Shown: positions 33,920-45,620 of the stretch, piece by piece
How positions within the stretch are numbered: the first letter of the stretch is position 1
How the letters are laid out: the number at the start of each line of letters is the position of its first letter
From: Gnetum montanum
Lineage: Eukaryota > Streptophyta > Gnetopsida > Gnetales > Gnetaceae
DNA: 52,274 nt
Direction: 5' to 3'
NCBI GenBank assembly: GCA_015680685.1
Contig: MNCI01019122.1
Location: forward strand, 46,352-98,625
Made by a program: the position numbers and the translations under genes
Notes under the pieces: generated by a model
What the model was told of the DNA's origin: nothing
The model's database searches: none
The model's input: the letters and a program-made list of their open reading frames with translations, nothing else

Positions 33920-34812
33920 TGATGAATGGTAAATACCCCTATGCTTAACCATACAAATCACTAAGCATTCACATGTGATTCAGTCAAATTCCATGGACTC
34001 TATGTCTTCTGGTACACTAGCCTCTAGGAAGTGAACTTACCCTAATAGTCATTCATTATCTTTCCAATTACACTTGTGATATGCAAAGGTATGGTTAAGT
34101 GTAATTAAGGCATATGATTTTTATTATTTTTATGTTTTCTATTTTGGGTGCTTAAAATAAAGGATGAAAGGAATGAAGTAATTTAATTGGTAATTTAACC
34201 TAACTAGCTAACCAATGTCTAACTAATCCTAACATAAGCATCTGGTCCCACTTTCCATACACATCTTGAACACATGTAAAGCTACTAGGTTACCAAACGT
34301 TAAGCGTTACTGGGATTACCAAGCATCATGTGCATGCTTGAAGTGGTCATACTTATGTGCTTAATTAATTGCTATTTAATCTAGCTATCTTGTTTCTTAA
34401 TTAGCTTAATTACTTAAAGCATTAAATAAAATTTTTGAAAACATTGAATACATAAAAAAATATTTAATCTAGCTAAAGTGCTACAAGGTTTATTAGAAAG
34501 CTTTTCTTTATTACCGCACATACTACCATGCTTAGGTACAATAGTGCTTGAATAAAGATCCGTACACTCAATGAATCCTACTATAGTTACTTGGAAAAAT
34601 ATTTGAAGTTTGGGAAAGAAAAATTGCAAGAGCTACGCTACACTATGACTAATATGACTCTCAAACCATGCATCCAAGTGTTATATTTATAGGCTAGCAC
34701 ACATCCCATGATATCAAATATCTGACATCACTTCTTAGCCCTCAATATTGGGTATCCAATATCAAGGCTCTAATATTAGATCTATCGAAGTTAGAAAAAA
34801 TACACTTCATCA
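33920..34812 (-). repeat. 5' LTR of element B (893 bp)
   Basis: Starts tgatgaat and ends cttcatca, followed by the duplication acaag. TATA complement at about 34684-34693; GATATC-like boxes at 34708-34790. Partner of 25633-26518. Confidence 0.9.
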
Positions 34813-34817
34813 ACAAG

Positions 34818-35790
34818 GATATAATACAACCTTATCAACATGATAGAGCTCAAAAAGGTCATCCAAGAGAGTCCCAAAATCCCCTTGATCTCACTCCTTT
34901 TACATTCCCACTTGGTTCTTCACTTTTTGATTCAAACATAATGATCACAAGTTTATTCTTAGTTGCATGATGGAAAAGAATATCAATAAGGCCATGTTAA
35001 GAACCTCTTATTAATGGGATGGATGGACGGATGTTGTGAGCTTACTATTCAAATAGTTAGTTTGTTATGACTTGATAACATAGAGAAATATTCACTTTAT
35101 TGGGCTACATCTTACCTTATTCGTAATATGTTTTATTAACAATCAAAATTATTTACAAAGGAAATGAAAACAAAGTATGAAAAAGATAGTAAAAACTGGA
35201 AAAAATGTAAAGAATGAAAAATGTTAGAGAAGTGAAAAACATGTCAAAGAATATCAAATATTTAAGAAATGAAAATATCAAAGAAATTGAAAAGTATAAA
35301 AGAATAGAAAAAATTATTTCAAGAAATAGGAAAAGTAAAAAGAATTGTAAAACAAAAAATTGAAAAGCACTTATTAATTCTTGGCTTAAGATAGAGTATC
35401 TTCCCCATGACTGAACTCATGGATGAGTGTTCAAAAAATGCTCTCTAGATCTCTTGGATCACACACTCTAGGTGGTTCACTTAACATCTTTAGCAACTTG
35501 ACTTTTCAATTATTGTACCATGTGATCTTGATGGTAGTTGAATTTTGATCATTTAAGTGCTTATTTTCTTTTCTTATTGGTGTATGATTATGATTTATTA
35601 ATTTTGTTTTGGGGTCCTTAATTGAAGTTATTTTCCTAGAATGGGAATTAACAAGTGAATTAGAGAGTTCCATGCATATTCTAGGTAATTAAAGGTTCTC
35701 TGTTGTTGGCCACATGGTATCTTTTGGTTTAATGGTCCTTGTTCTTTCTTTTGCACACGTTTTCTTTTCACGGTTGTTGTGGACTATCAT
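34818..35790 (-). other. Element A spacer and pol-linker vestige, middle segment
   Basis: 34818-35400 matches D 10150-10700 and, reversed, E 4370-4830 (cattcccacttgg; gggatggatggacggatg). The part near 35700-35770 matches the E linker vestige (ttaaaccaaaagataccatg, reversed), so A and E share one deletion structure. No gene. Confidence 0.7.
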
Positions 35791-36562
35791 ACTAACTATG
35801 TTGACATTCTGGAAGGTCGGTCCATGATTGCACCCTTTGTTTCTAACAAGAACACATGGAATCTGCTACGTGTGTATGAATTCATGCTTATCCTCTTTAG
35901 AGATTTCAACAAATAAATCTCTCATGCTTAACTTAGCATCTATTGTAGCAAAAGATGGCCTTGAGAAAAATTTGACTCTACCAATCCTTTTAGGACTTCT
36001 CCTAAAGAAAGAACATTTCTTTGTCTAGCCCTTAGTATTGCTAGTAAGATCCTCTACCCGTATGTTCACTTCCCTTGCAACTTTTCTTTATTGCAGTTAT
36101 GATGGTAATTTTCCTTGCATAGCCAATGGTCGCCCTCGTGGCAAAGGATTGAAAGGGAAATTTGATGGACCAGCTTCTAGAAAATGTGCATAAGGTTTAT
36201 GATCCATCCTTGGAGTAGTAAATTTATAGTATTCTAGTGGATAATAAGGAGAAGAAGTTTGAACATATGTGTTTCCTAGAGATATTGGACATTGAATGTA
36301 ATATCCATAAGGGTCTAGTTTCCTGTATGAATATCATTTCCTTGGCAGTGGCATTGCCCATGTCTACAGTTGTTGCCATTATTGCTAATATTACTCTTGC
36401 AATTGAGGGTAGGCTCCACTTGGGTAAAATGTCAATTGGAGAGTTTGCCTGATATTATCTTGAGGATAAGGTAGTCTTCTAGGCATTTTCTTTTTGACAA
36501 AGCTAGGATTGAGTGCATATACTCTAGATTCTTGTAAGTGGACCATAATAGAACAACATCCC
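35790..36562 (-). pseudogene. gag tail fused to protease C-terminal vestige, element A
   Basis: Minus-strand reading gives the gag tail (36557-36030): a zinc-knuckle end (GCCSIMVHL), then YALNPSF-KKKMPRRLPYP and a Pro/Tyr/Gly-rich stretch. It is followed at once by a protease end at about 35990-35880 (RPSFATIDAKL, then LFVEISKED), matching the GRAWLSTMDACLG ... LEISKEN end in C. The protease active site is absent. The gag N-terminal part continues at 46455 beyond element C. Confidence 0.65.
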
Positions 36563-37419
36563 TGATGAGCAGCGAGGTACCCTTACACTCAACCATACAA
36601 ATATGAGCATTACACACGATCTAGTCGAACTCCAAGGACTAAGTGCTTATGCACCTTCATAGAACAAGGATGGGTTAGGTGATCATTATCTTCCTAATCT
36701 TACTCGTATGGCACAATTGTATGGTTAAGTAAACTTAAGGTATATGATTTTTATGCTTTTTATGTTTATGTCCTGCTGCTAAAAGGGAGAAGTGAAATAA
36801 TTAAGTAACTAATTTAATTTAACTAATCCGCTAGGTTCTAACTAGTCCTAACACTAGCATCCATTCCCACTCTCCGTACACATCCTGAACCAGTGTAACA
36901 CTACTGGGATTACCAAATACTAATCGTTACTAGGTTACCAAGTGTTTCGCGTATGCTCAAATTGGTCGTACTGAGTGTGCTTACTTGTGAAAATTAACAA
37001 ACCAATAAAAGCAACATCAATTAACTATCGAAAGCATTAAATAACTATAAATAACATTAAATGCAATAAATAAGCTATTCTAAATGCTACAAGGTTTATC
37101 ACAAAGTTTGTCTTTATTTCCAGACACAAGGTGTGCTCAGGTACACAATGCTCAGATAAAGATCTGTTCACTTTATGGCTCCTACTGTAGGTGCTTAGAA
37201 ATAATTCTAACTCTAGAAAGGGAAAACTGTAAGAGTTCGAGTAAGGGACTAAGAAACTAATGCCAAAAACAAGTGCACCTACCTCTTATTTATAGGCAAC
37301 GAGACAGGTCCCAATATCGCTTAGCAGGCTCCAATATCGCAGACTCGATATCGCGGATCTGATATCGCAGACCCGATATCACAGATTTGATATCACAGTC
37401 CCGATATCACGGTTCATCA
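36563..37419 (-). repeat. 3' LTR of element C (857 bp)
   Basis: Starts tgatgagc and ends cggttcatca. Minus-strand TATA at about 37286-37297; six GATATC-like boxes at 37314-37409 in near-regular spacing. The polypurine complement (tacccccacg) follows at 37420-37429. Over the first 185 bp I count about 24 differences from the 5' LTR, almost all transitions. Confidence 0.92.
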
Positions 37420-37429
37420 TACCCCCACG

Positions 37430-39380
37430 AATAAATGAAAACTTGTCCTCGAGTTCCTTACAAAATATTTGGAAGGTATGGGATTATTGACATGGAGTGA
37501 TAGACTCAAAGTGCCTAGTGAATGAATCAACAAACATATTACAACATTTGTGTTCATACCCATTGTGGTGAACATCGTACATAGATGACATCTAGACCTT
37601 TATTTGACAGCTTGGAGAGATACAGAAAACAAAATGAGGTGCATTGCTTCCGATGTCAAGAATATGCAGATCGTTCATCCATGGCCATATAATGTGTGTT
37701 CCTTGCATAATTGCTTCAGCTCCAATCCATCTTGAGTATTCCCTCCTATCCCAGTCCATTGTTCATGTGATCGCCATCTACACACACAACATAGTCATGA
37801 ATTAGCAAGGATAGATAAGATATAATGTGATTGATACCTTACCTCGCTATGAAGCACATTGGTTGGGTTGTCGGTATGTCAGATACTGGGTTAGAGGTTT
37901 GTAACTGGTGACTACCCAAGGTGTAGGGGTGAGGTAAGTAATGGAATGAAAAAATTTGTGCCAGGGCCCCCACGACTAAGAGTGAAACTCTAGTAGCAAT
38001 AAGATGATAAAAAAAGAACAAGGAAGAATAGAGAAATAACAACGATGAGGTCAATAAAATAAAATTGGATGTCATGGATGGTTGGAATGGGAAATGATTG
38101 ATTGCAGGAAATGTTTAAGGGAAAGAACTTTACAATTACACCATCAAGGTTTGTCAGTGGGTCCTCCCCAAAGAAGGCTCATGCCCTTTATGCCCTAACA
38201 AACCCACAAACCAAAGAGTCCATAGGCTCTAGGAATGACATATGAAAACAATTGTTAAGAACTTACCCACAAGAGTTTACCAAAGAATAATAATGTGGCA
38301 ACCAAGATATAGACTAATCATAAAACTAGCAATGAGGTGGAATATGGAAAGAAATTTGGAAGAGAAGAGCGAATGGGATGGAATCCCAAGATCAAGGTTG
38401 TGTAAAGTCCCTTGTGTATTATGTGGTTAAGGTGACTTAATAGAATTTATTCCAAATCTAGATCAAAACTAGCCACATCCAATGACCTTTCATCAAAACA
38501 CTTGACCAACCCATCCTTCTAAAGCAACAAGAATGCGTCCATAGAGCCACCACCATTCCAACAAGAGAAAAATAGAGAAGTAGGAAGCGAGAAAGGGCCG
38601 TAGTTAGAGGGAACCTTCAAGCATGGGTAACATGTCTTTCTAGTGCAATAACCAGTGCTTATAGCCCATGTTTCTTTATTATGTATAAGGGGTATGCTTT
38701 GAATTTTCACTAGTTTTTTTTATTTTTTTTTGCATGAGAACCACAACATGCAAAGACTTATTTGATTTGGTCAACTTCCTAATATTTGGTCAAGAGTGGA
38801 ATGGTGAAAGACTGTATGAAACACATCTAAGTATCCAAGAGAATAGCCAGCACAAATGCATCAAATCCCCTTGAGGTCACACCCTTTTCAATCCATTTGA
38901 ACCTTTCCTTGGTTTGAAGAATACCAAGCCACCAATTCATTAATAAGTTTATTTAGAAAAAGGGACAATACAGTTATAAGATCAAGGGAGACCATAGAGC
39001 TGAATGGATGAATGGATAATGTGGGCTCATTGCATGTTTTATCAAAAGAAACCATATCTTAGTATCAATAGTAAAAGTCAAAGTTAAAAACCAAACATTA
39101 GCAATCAACACTATTATAGTACAATCCACCATCATGAGCACTTATTATGTGATGAGAAAGAATAAATCAAAAAAAGAAATAGTAAAAATGTTAATGATGG
39201 TGTAAAACAAAAACAAGTAAAGATGAAAAATGTGTGAAACAAAAATACAAAAGGGACTGAGGGCTTAGAATGGTTTGCATTGGTGGCCATCTCCCCCACA
39301 ACTGAGTTGGAAGGAGGAGATCCAAAATAATGAGCAAGGTTGTTCATTTATAGAGGTGGTGTTAGTACTAGCCTTTTTAG
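37430..39380 (-). other. Post-integrase region of element C
   Basis: About 1.9 kb without a supported gene. The block at 38600-38650 (caagcatgggtaacatgtct) is shared with A and D. The block at 38160-38200 (gtcctccccaaagaaggctc) is shared with A at 24968. The 39120-39250 tract is A-rich with gtgtaaaac repeats. ORF3, which occupies the equivalent position in A and E, is absent. Confidence 0.7.
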
Positions 39381-40480
39381 GTTCATGGAAAGGTTTGGTT
39401 TTCTAGATGTTGACCAATAATTTCTTGTTCGAGCTTTCAGGTTTATAAATCATCATGGCCCCTGAAGGAAACGTTTCATGAATGATGTAAGGTCCTTCCC
39501 ACAGCATTTGAAACTTAGTTCTTTGTGGCACATGTGTGGGATTTCAATAAAGAACCTTATCCCCCAGTTGGTATTTGACTTTCCTAATCCTTAGGTCATG
39601 ATGTTGTTTGTTAAAGGCCTTGTGCAATTCGTTAGATGATAGGGTGGCTAATCGATTCTCATCTAGCAAGTTAAGGTTCATTAACCATTATTTTTGTGCT
39701 AGATTGAGGTCAAGGTTAAGGTCACATGTTGTGGATAGGGTACAGAGCTTAGCTTGAATAGGAAGCATTGGAGTTTACCGTACACTAACTCATAGGGAGA
39801 GTAGCCTATAGGGAGTTTCCATGTGGAGCGGTATGCTCAAAGAGCATCGTTCAGTTTGGTGCTCCAATCTTTTCTATATTTGGTAATGGTTCATGTTAAT
39901 ATTTTTATGATTTCCATATTGGTGACTTTAGCTTGACCGTTCACTTGAGGATGATATGGTGTAGTCAGCTTGTGCTCAACTCCTAAGCATTTCATCAACT
40001 TTCAAAAATTCACCCCTGTAAAATGTGTACCATTGTTAGAAATAAGTGCACGAGGCATGCGAAACCTGTTTACGATTTTTTGTTAAAAAAATCATGCAAT
40101 AGTGGATGATGTACAGTTCGTAATAGTGACTGCTTCTACCCACTTTGTAAAATAGTCAACAACAACAACAATGTAGGCTTTTTCATTGGACATTGGTATA
40201 ATAGGCCCCATAAAATCAATTCTCCATATGTAAAAGGATTCTAAGGGTTGAATCCATTGTTGCAGACCCTCCATTCTAGTAGTCATTCCCCCATCATGTT
40301 GGCAACGCTCACAAGATTGCACGAACTGATGAGTATCCCAGAACAATGTAGGCCAATAATATCCTACAAGCAAGACTTTAATGGTTGTTCATCTCCTAGT
40401 GTAATGACCCCCACAAGGGCCCTCATGAGCATCTTGGAGAACTCGCAATTGATCTACATCAGGAACAAACCATCAGACCA
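39380..40480 (-). pseudogene. Integrase of element C
   Basis: DNA-joining enzyme of the element. On the minus strand the zinc-binding domain is complete: DAHEGPCGGHY (about 40430), then S-CERC-QHDGG (about 40310). The core follows: IDFMGPIIPMS (about 40210) with the first catalytic Asp, then VVVDYFTKWVEAV (about 40150). The second catalytic Asp has become Asn (S-N-N-G-T-HF; AAC at 40035-40037), one G-to-A step. The GQAKV-x-N segment with the Glu region (about 39920) and a C-terminal domain ending in GPYIIHETFPSGA (about 39470-39430) follow. Stops near 40090 and elsewhere. The strongest look-alikes are Athila-lineage integrases. Confidence 0.85.
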
Positions 40481-40779
40481 AGCCATTGGAACATACTTTA
40501 TAAAGTTGTCCACTAATTTCCATAAAATATTTGGCTCGGTGAAGAAATTGTTTTTTCTTTTTAACGTCTAACCCTTATGGTGTTTCTTGTGTGAGGATAT
40601 AGGTAAGAATGCTACTATATCAATTTGTCTCTGTGGTTAATTGATTGTTTACTACACCTGCAAAGAGGATTTCATTAGGGAAATGGTTAGAAATTGGATA
40701 TTCGTCCTCTTTATTATCCCATCATAACCGAGATAAATGATTAGCAACAACATTCTTAGTGCCTTTACGATTGATCATT

Positions 40780-41095
40780 GTAAGGTCGAACTGTTATAAG
40801 ATCACGAGCCACTGTATGATGTGAGGGCTCACTGTTGGTTTATTCATTAGGAACCAAATTTCACTATGGTCTGTATGTACAAATATCTTATAGCCCAATA
40901 CATAGTGCCTAAATTTTTCTAGTGCAAACACCACAGCCATTAATTCTTTTTCTGTTGTGGTGTAATTGAGTTGTGCACGAGTAATACTTTGACTTGCACA
41001 GTGAATGTAATAGGGTCATTTCTGATCATCTAATTGTGTAAGTACGGCTCCTAAAGCAAATTTGGATGCATTAGTCATTATGTGGAATGGTCTGG
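40780..41095 (-). pseudogene. RNase H domain of element C
   Basis: Minus-strand order: M-T-N-ASKFALGAVLTQLD, then Q-LNYTTTEKELMAVVFALEKFRHYVLGY, H-T-DHS, LMNKPTV and a final WLVIL. Catalytic acidic positions are mostly present except the first, which is Asn. Several stop codons at Gln-like sites. Confidence 0.8.
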
Positions 41096-41099
41096 ACTA

Positions 41100-41937
41100 G
41101 TAAGGAGCTTGTAGAATGGGTGTTTCTATGAGCTTCTATTTTAAGGTTTGGAAGGCTAAGTTACATTCCCTGGTCCATTTAAAAGGTACGTCCTTCTTCG
41201 TTAGTTCTACCAAAGGTTTTGAAATCCTTAAAAATTTCTCAATGAAGTGTCTATAATAGCCAGTATGTCCAAGGAATGATTAGATATATTTTATAGTCTC
41301 AATTTGACGAGTGATTCCTTGGATAACTTTAATCTTTTTAGGATCTACCTCTATCCCTGTTTGTGAAATCTTGTGCCCCTAATACAATTCCTTCTTGGAC
41401 CATTAAATGGATTTTTTGCCAATTGAGCCTTAAGTTGGTTTCAACACATCATTTCAATACTTGCTCTAATCGGCCCAATGCTTGCTCAAAGTCTACTCCA
41501 TAGGTGGAGAAATCATCCATAAAGACCTCCACACCATTTCCTATTTGCTACTGAAATATGCTTAGAACCAAGCATTGCAATGTTGCTAGGGCATTGTACA
41601 AGCCAAATGGCATCTTCTTATATGAAAAAGTCCCCCAAGGACTTGTGAATTTGGTCTTGGCTTGGTCTTTTGGTACTATCTGAATTTGATTGTATCCACT
41701 GTAACCATCTAGAAAACTATAGTAGCAATGCCCTACAATGGTGTTTAAGACTTTGTCGATGAATGGCAATGGGAAGTGGTGTTTGAATGTTGCCACGTTT
41801 AGTAGCCTAAAGTCTATACACACCCTCCATTTACCTCCCTTTTTAGGTACAATGACTAAGGGACTAACCCATTCACTATTAGCAATGGGGTAGATGAACC
41901 CAGATTTTAGAAGCTGTTTAATTTCTTCTTTAACCAC
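41100..41937 (-). pseudogene. Reverse transcriptase of element C
   Basis: 129 codons are open at 41937-41548. Residues 14-20 are FIYPIAN and 31-39 PKKGGKWRV. Residues 76-85 (FLDGYSGYNQ) hold the first catalytic Asp (D77). Residues 100-113 hold the PWG-x-F ... MPFGL block. The active site FMDD follows at 41512-41523 in the same direction after a TAG at a Gln-like position. The remainder to 41100 (thumb/connection) is interrupted by several stops. The PKKGG-to-WRVCID distance is short: Athila proteins usually carry an extra loop of about 15-20 residues there. The overall pattern is still of the Athila/Tat/Ogre branch. Confidence 0.88.
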
Positions 41938-42480
41938 CTACTTAAGCTTTGGGTTCAGTCTCCTCTATGGTTGTCATTAAGGCTTCATGGAGGGATCAAT
42001 GTAAATTCTATGTTGGCATATTCTAGGATCTATTCTGGTTAATTCAGGATATGACCAAGCAAAGGATTTTGACCATTTGTTTACCATTTTCAGTAGTCTT
42101 TCTTTTTGTTGAGGAGCAAGCTTAGTGTTAATGATTACTAGTTTTTCACTTTTGAGAAATGTATGCTCCATACCGGTGGGCAAAAATTTTAACTCAAGGG
42201 GCTCTTGCTTGAACTCATCAAGGATTTCCAACTTCCCCTAGTTGATGTTTTCAATGTCAGAAATTGGAAGTTGGCAATGGACTTGCTCTAATGTGTCTAT
42301 GTTATCAATGTAGGCACAAGTGAAGCTCTCAGTTGGTTCTATGCATATAGTTGAGTTGCTCTCTTGGTTAGCTATCAACCACTGGGTGCCTTCCTATCTT
42401 ATGGCTACTGCATACAAGCATCTTTGTATGTTAGTTATTTGTGCACACTAGTTGCATGTAGGCAATGTTGAACATTTTAC
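41937..42480 (-). pseudogene. Protease-RT linker of element C
   Basis: Open from 42231 to 41977. Recognisable blocks: EGTQWL (about 42390), T-ESFTCAYID (about 42330), KLEILDEFKQEPLELKFLP (42230-42170) and KSFAWSYPELTRIDPRICQH (about 42060). The last is the usual lead-in to RT (W..dDmPGIdp...H in the family). The ends of the deletions in A, D and E fall within this linker. Confidence 0.75.
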
Positions 42481-42880
42481 AAACTAGGCTTTCTACATGT
42501 AGTTGCACCCTGTGTTACTATATGCAATGCATAGAACTTTCTTCTTTTCGATCTTTCCAAATGCATTTTCCTTTGATATTTCTAAGAAAAGATTACATAT
42601 TCCTAGGCATGCATCCATTGTGCTTAGCCATGCTCTTCCTATAATGATTGGGAAGTACCCCTTGCAGTTGTTGACTTGAATCACTAGGAAATTGGCTGGA
42701 TATAACCACCCACAAACAATGGTGACAATGTCCTCCACTAGTCCTAATGGGACAATGATGGACTAGTTGGCCAACTCTAAAAAAATGTTACTCTTTTTTA
42801 GTGGAGGAAGGTTCTAAGCCTTGTACATTTCTTGAGAGATTAAGTTAACAGTAGAACCTAAATCCAAAAGAGCTTTGCAT
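42480..42880 (-). pseudogene. Protease of element C
   Basis: Aspartic protease. The active-site start is ALLDLGSTVNLIS with the Asp codon at 42862-42864; D-L-G instead of D-T-G is typical of Athila. Then PLGLVEDIVTIV (42740-42705), GWLYPANFLVIQV, and the C-terminal IIIGRAWLSTMDACLG (about 42650-42605). About 130 residues, usual for the family. Stops occur upstream of 42741 and at the end. Confidence 0.85.
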
Positions 42881-42949
42881 GGCTCATTCCTAGCAATTTG
42901 TAAATATATAAGAGGACTCCCAGGATCAGAGAATTTCTTAGGAAGATGG

Positions 42950-45483
42950 CCAACTTTAATCCAATTGGTAATGACATGAGTCAACATGACCATGTGCGTT
43001 AAGTGTGGTCTTTGGTTTCAAGGAAGCTCCCAAGATTCAAATGATGGTGAGGTGTTTGGAGGATTAGCTAGTTATGGTTGTAAGAACTTAGTTGGACTAT
43101 TAGTTCTAAAGAAAGGCCTCTTCTTTGTGCGGTTGTCTGAACCAATAGTAGGTTAAGGTTTGACAACCCTTGTAGCATTGCATTGCTGCAACTGGGTAGG
43201 GAGCTCACCCTGCATGGCTAGGGTAGGTGGTAATGGAGCTAAGGGTGGAAGAGGTGTGGTTGGATGAGAAGGATAGTACATTTATAAAACATCTCTCCTA
43301 GGAGAATGAGTTCTATAGTACTCGTGGACTTGGTAGTGAGGTTGAGGAGTGACGTGATTAGTAGAATCACATGAAGAGAGTGGCTACTGCACATAGTACC
43401 CGTATGGGTTAGGTTGACTATAAGGGTACTGTTGACATGGTGGTGGCATTCCCCATGATTGTGGGTGTTGCCACTATTGATACTATTCACTTGGTTGTGG
43501 TGGAGCTCCACTCGAATAATACATTAAAGATTAGTGGAACTGCCTTAGATTACCTTGAGGATAAGGTAACATTTTGGGTGCCTACCATTTTTTTAATCAT
43601 GGATTTAGTGCATACACCCCAAACTTCTACAAATGTGAGATTACTAGGAAACATCCCTTAGGATGGTCATATTAGCATATCTCACATTCGCCATCATTAT
43701 CTGTGTCCAAATCCACAACCTCTTCAATGATGACAACTTTGCCCTTACCTTTGTTATGTGCATATTCAGCTTCTTTCTTTTGCCTCCTCTCTTAGTCACT
43801 ACATTGCTCTCTAGACTCTTCTACTATTTTGAGAACGGTTTGAAATTTATTATCTAGGGAGTCCCACATTTGGTCTACTTGTGCTGACACATCTAATGCA
43901 AACTTTTGAATGGACAAAGTTTTCCTATTCACCATCTCTTGAAGTGGTGACAAAATCTAACTTCCTTCTTTCGGAGGAAAGGATCTCTGTTATATTCCTT
44001 TGCACTTTCTCTTTTCCTTAACTCATCTTCCTCTTTGGAAACTTGCTCCAATAATCTTTGTACTTGATGGGCTCTAAGCTTAGATAGTCTCCCTTAGGCA
44101 TAAGTCTCAAGGGTTCTTCGCATTTTGTACCTAAGCCCATCTACGAGATGGCATAGTTGTTTCCTCTGCGAGTATCCATGGCCAAGGCAATGATGTAATA
44201 ATGCATAATATCAGCCCATGGCAGTATCCAAGGGTTCATGTTCTTCTTGTTTCCATCCTTGGATTTGCTTTCGTAGTTTGGACACTCGAGAGTATGTTTG
44301 ATACTTATCATTGAATAACTCTAACATTGTACTCCATCGATGAATGGATTCCAGTTGTAAGGACCGGTACTAGTTTTCTACTTCTTTGATTAGTGTTCAT
44401 GAAAATAACTTTAGTTTTTGCCACTCGTTTTCTATATTTTGCAAGGCACATGCGTCATAGAACGCTTGTAGGTGATTTTGAGAATCAGCGTTGTATCCCC
44501 CTTCAAATCATGGGATATTGTTCATGTCTAATCTTTTGATCCTACTGTCCTTTTGGTGCCTTGTTGGGATCCTAACGGCCTTAGTTATATCTAGCATACT
44601 TCTAGTAGCGAGTAGGGGTTCATCGTGACCATATTTTCTATGGCATCTATGATGCCTATGTTATTCCCTACTCTCCCTCCTTTCATGATGCATTTCTCTA
44701 GAATGCCCCTGTCCCCTTTCTCGACTATTTCAACTATGATCTTTGCTTCACTTACCATTGTCCTCATGATCTTTCTCTTTATGACTGTGTCTAGATCTCG
44801 AAGGAGAGGGGGAAGGAGATGATGAAGGTGAAGAGGAAGGAGGACTAGCACCATGATGATGCCTGTCACTTTCTTCTTGGTGGTTGCGACCTCAACCACG
44901 GTTACGATCATAATGTCCATCATCGTCATGTGTTTGTGGTCCTTTTTCAGATCCTTTGTGTCCATTGGTATTAGAACCTAGGTTATGAATGGTTGAGTTA
45001 AGGTTTTGATACACAACTCCTTGACTAAGGTCAATGAGAGGAATATCGTTATGTGGAAAACCTCTTGAGGCAGCTTCACCATCCTCGTTTTCACTTATGA
45101 CATACGGGACATTCTGAGACTGCTTTCCCTTCATAGATTTTTAATGTCTCTCTTGTTGTAGGTTCCTTTGACTTTGTGCCTCCATGGGTTGATAATCTCT
45201 TAAATCCTGTTCATGCACAATGTACTCTGACTATAAGTGTTGCATACCAATTCGTGTGAGAGCACGAAGAAGCATGCTTGAGTGATTGGGTGGTAATACT
45301 ATGTTACCCTCTAAATCACACCATCGTAATTGTTCATCCTAGTGAAGGATAAAGGTAAAATTTGGTGCATACCCATCGAGATGAGCATATACCTGGTAGA
45401 TCATCATCATGTGGACTACGCCTCTGACTATTCATTGTGTCAGACCTAGGCAGTGAAGCACTTTCATAGGAAGAAGAAGATAT
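42950..45483 (-). pseudogene. gag of element C (decayed)
   Basis: Capsid/nucleocapsid precursor. The start lies at 45483-45481, where ATG has become ATA (I-SSSSYES; B has M-SSSHRC). Blocks: YAPNFTFIL and QLRWCDLEGNIVLPPN (45370-45290); an acidic stretch around 45100; an Arg/Ser/His-rich basic region (RSRHSHKEKDHED, about 44800-44760); the gag domain (about 44560-44130, with LAMDTRRG and GLGTKCEEPL relics); the knuckle CEIC-x3-HPKGC near 43700-43660; and a Pro/His/Ser/Thr-rich tail (43511-43239). CX2CX3HX3C is shorter than the common CX2CX4HX4C. Confidence 0.8.
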
Positions 45484-45600
45484 GATTAATTCTTCAGTGT
45501 GCAATACTCTCTTTTCTATAATTGTAGGATAACCAACCCTAAGGGTTTATTCCAATGATGGGAATATTTCCTAAGTTCTAATTAGCACATAAACAACAAA

Positions 45601-45620
45601 GTCCCCAGCAATGGCACAAA
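45601..45620 (-). other. Primer binding site of element C
   Basis: gtccccagcaatggcacaaa, next to the 5' LTR start. Its complement keeps TGCCATTGCTGGGGAC, which compares with GCGCCGTTGCCGGGGA through C-to-T-type changes. Confidence 0.7.

Larger units (their letters stand above)
25633..34812 (-). mobile_element. Element B: gag-pol Ty3/gypsy element nested in A
   Basis: Minus-strand, 9180 bp, with a perfect duplication acaag at 25628-25632 and 34813-34817. LTRs are 33920-34812 (5') and 25633-26518 (3'). Gag, protease, RT, RNase H and integrase are recognisable but heavily mutated. There is no ORF3. Across the insertion the A sequence reads tagatctacaag-gatataata, matching uninterrupted D at 10138-10155 (tagatctacaaggatacaa). 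Confidence 0.9.

Noticed and set aside
44591-44965. 124-codon minus-strand frame rich in Met, Lys and Val
   Set aside because: It overlaps the C gag charged region in a shifted frame; the true gag frame (RSRHSHKEKDHED) is supported by homology.
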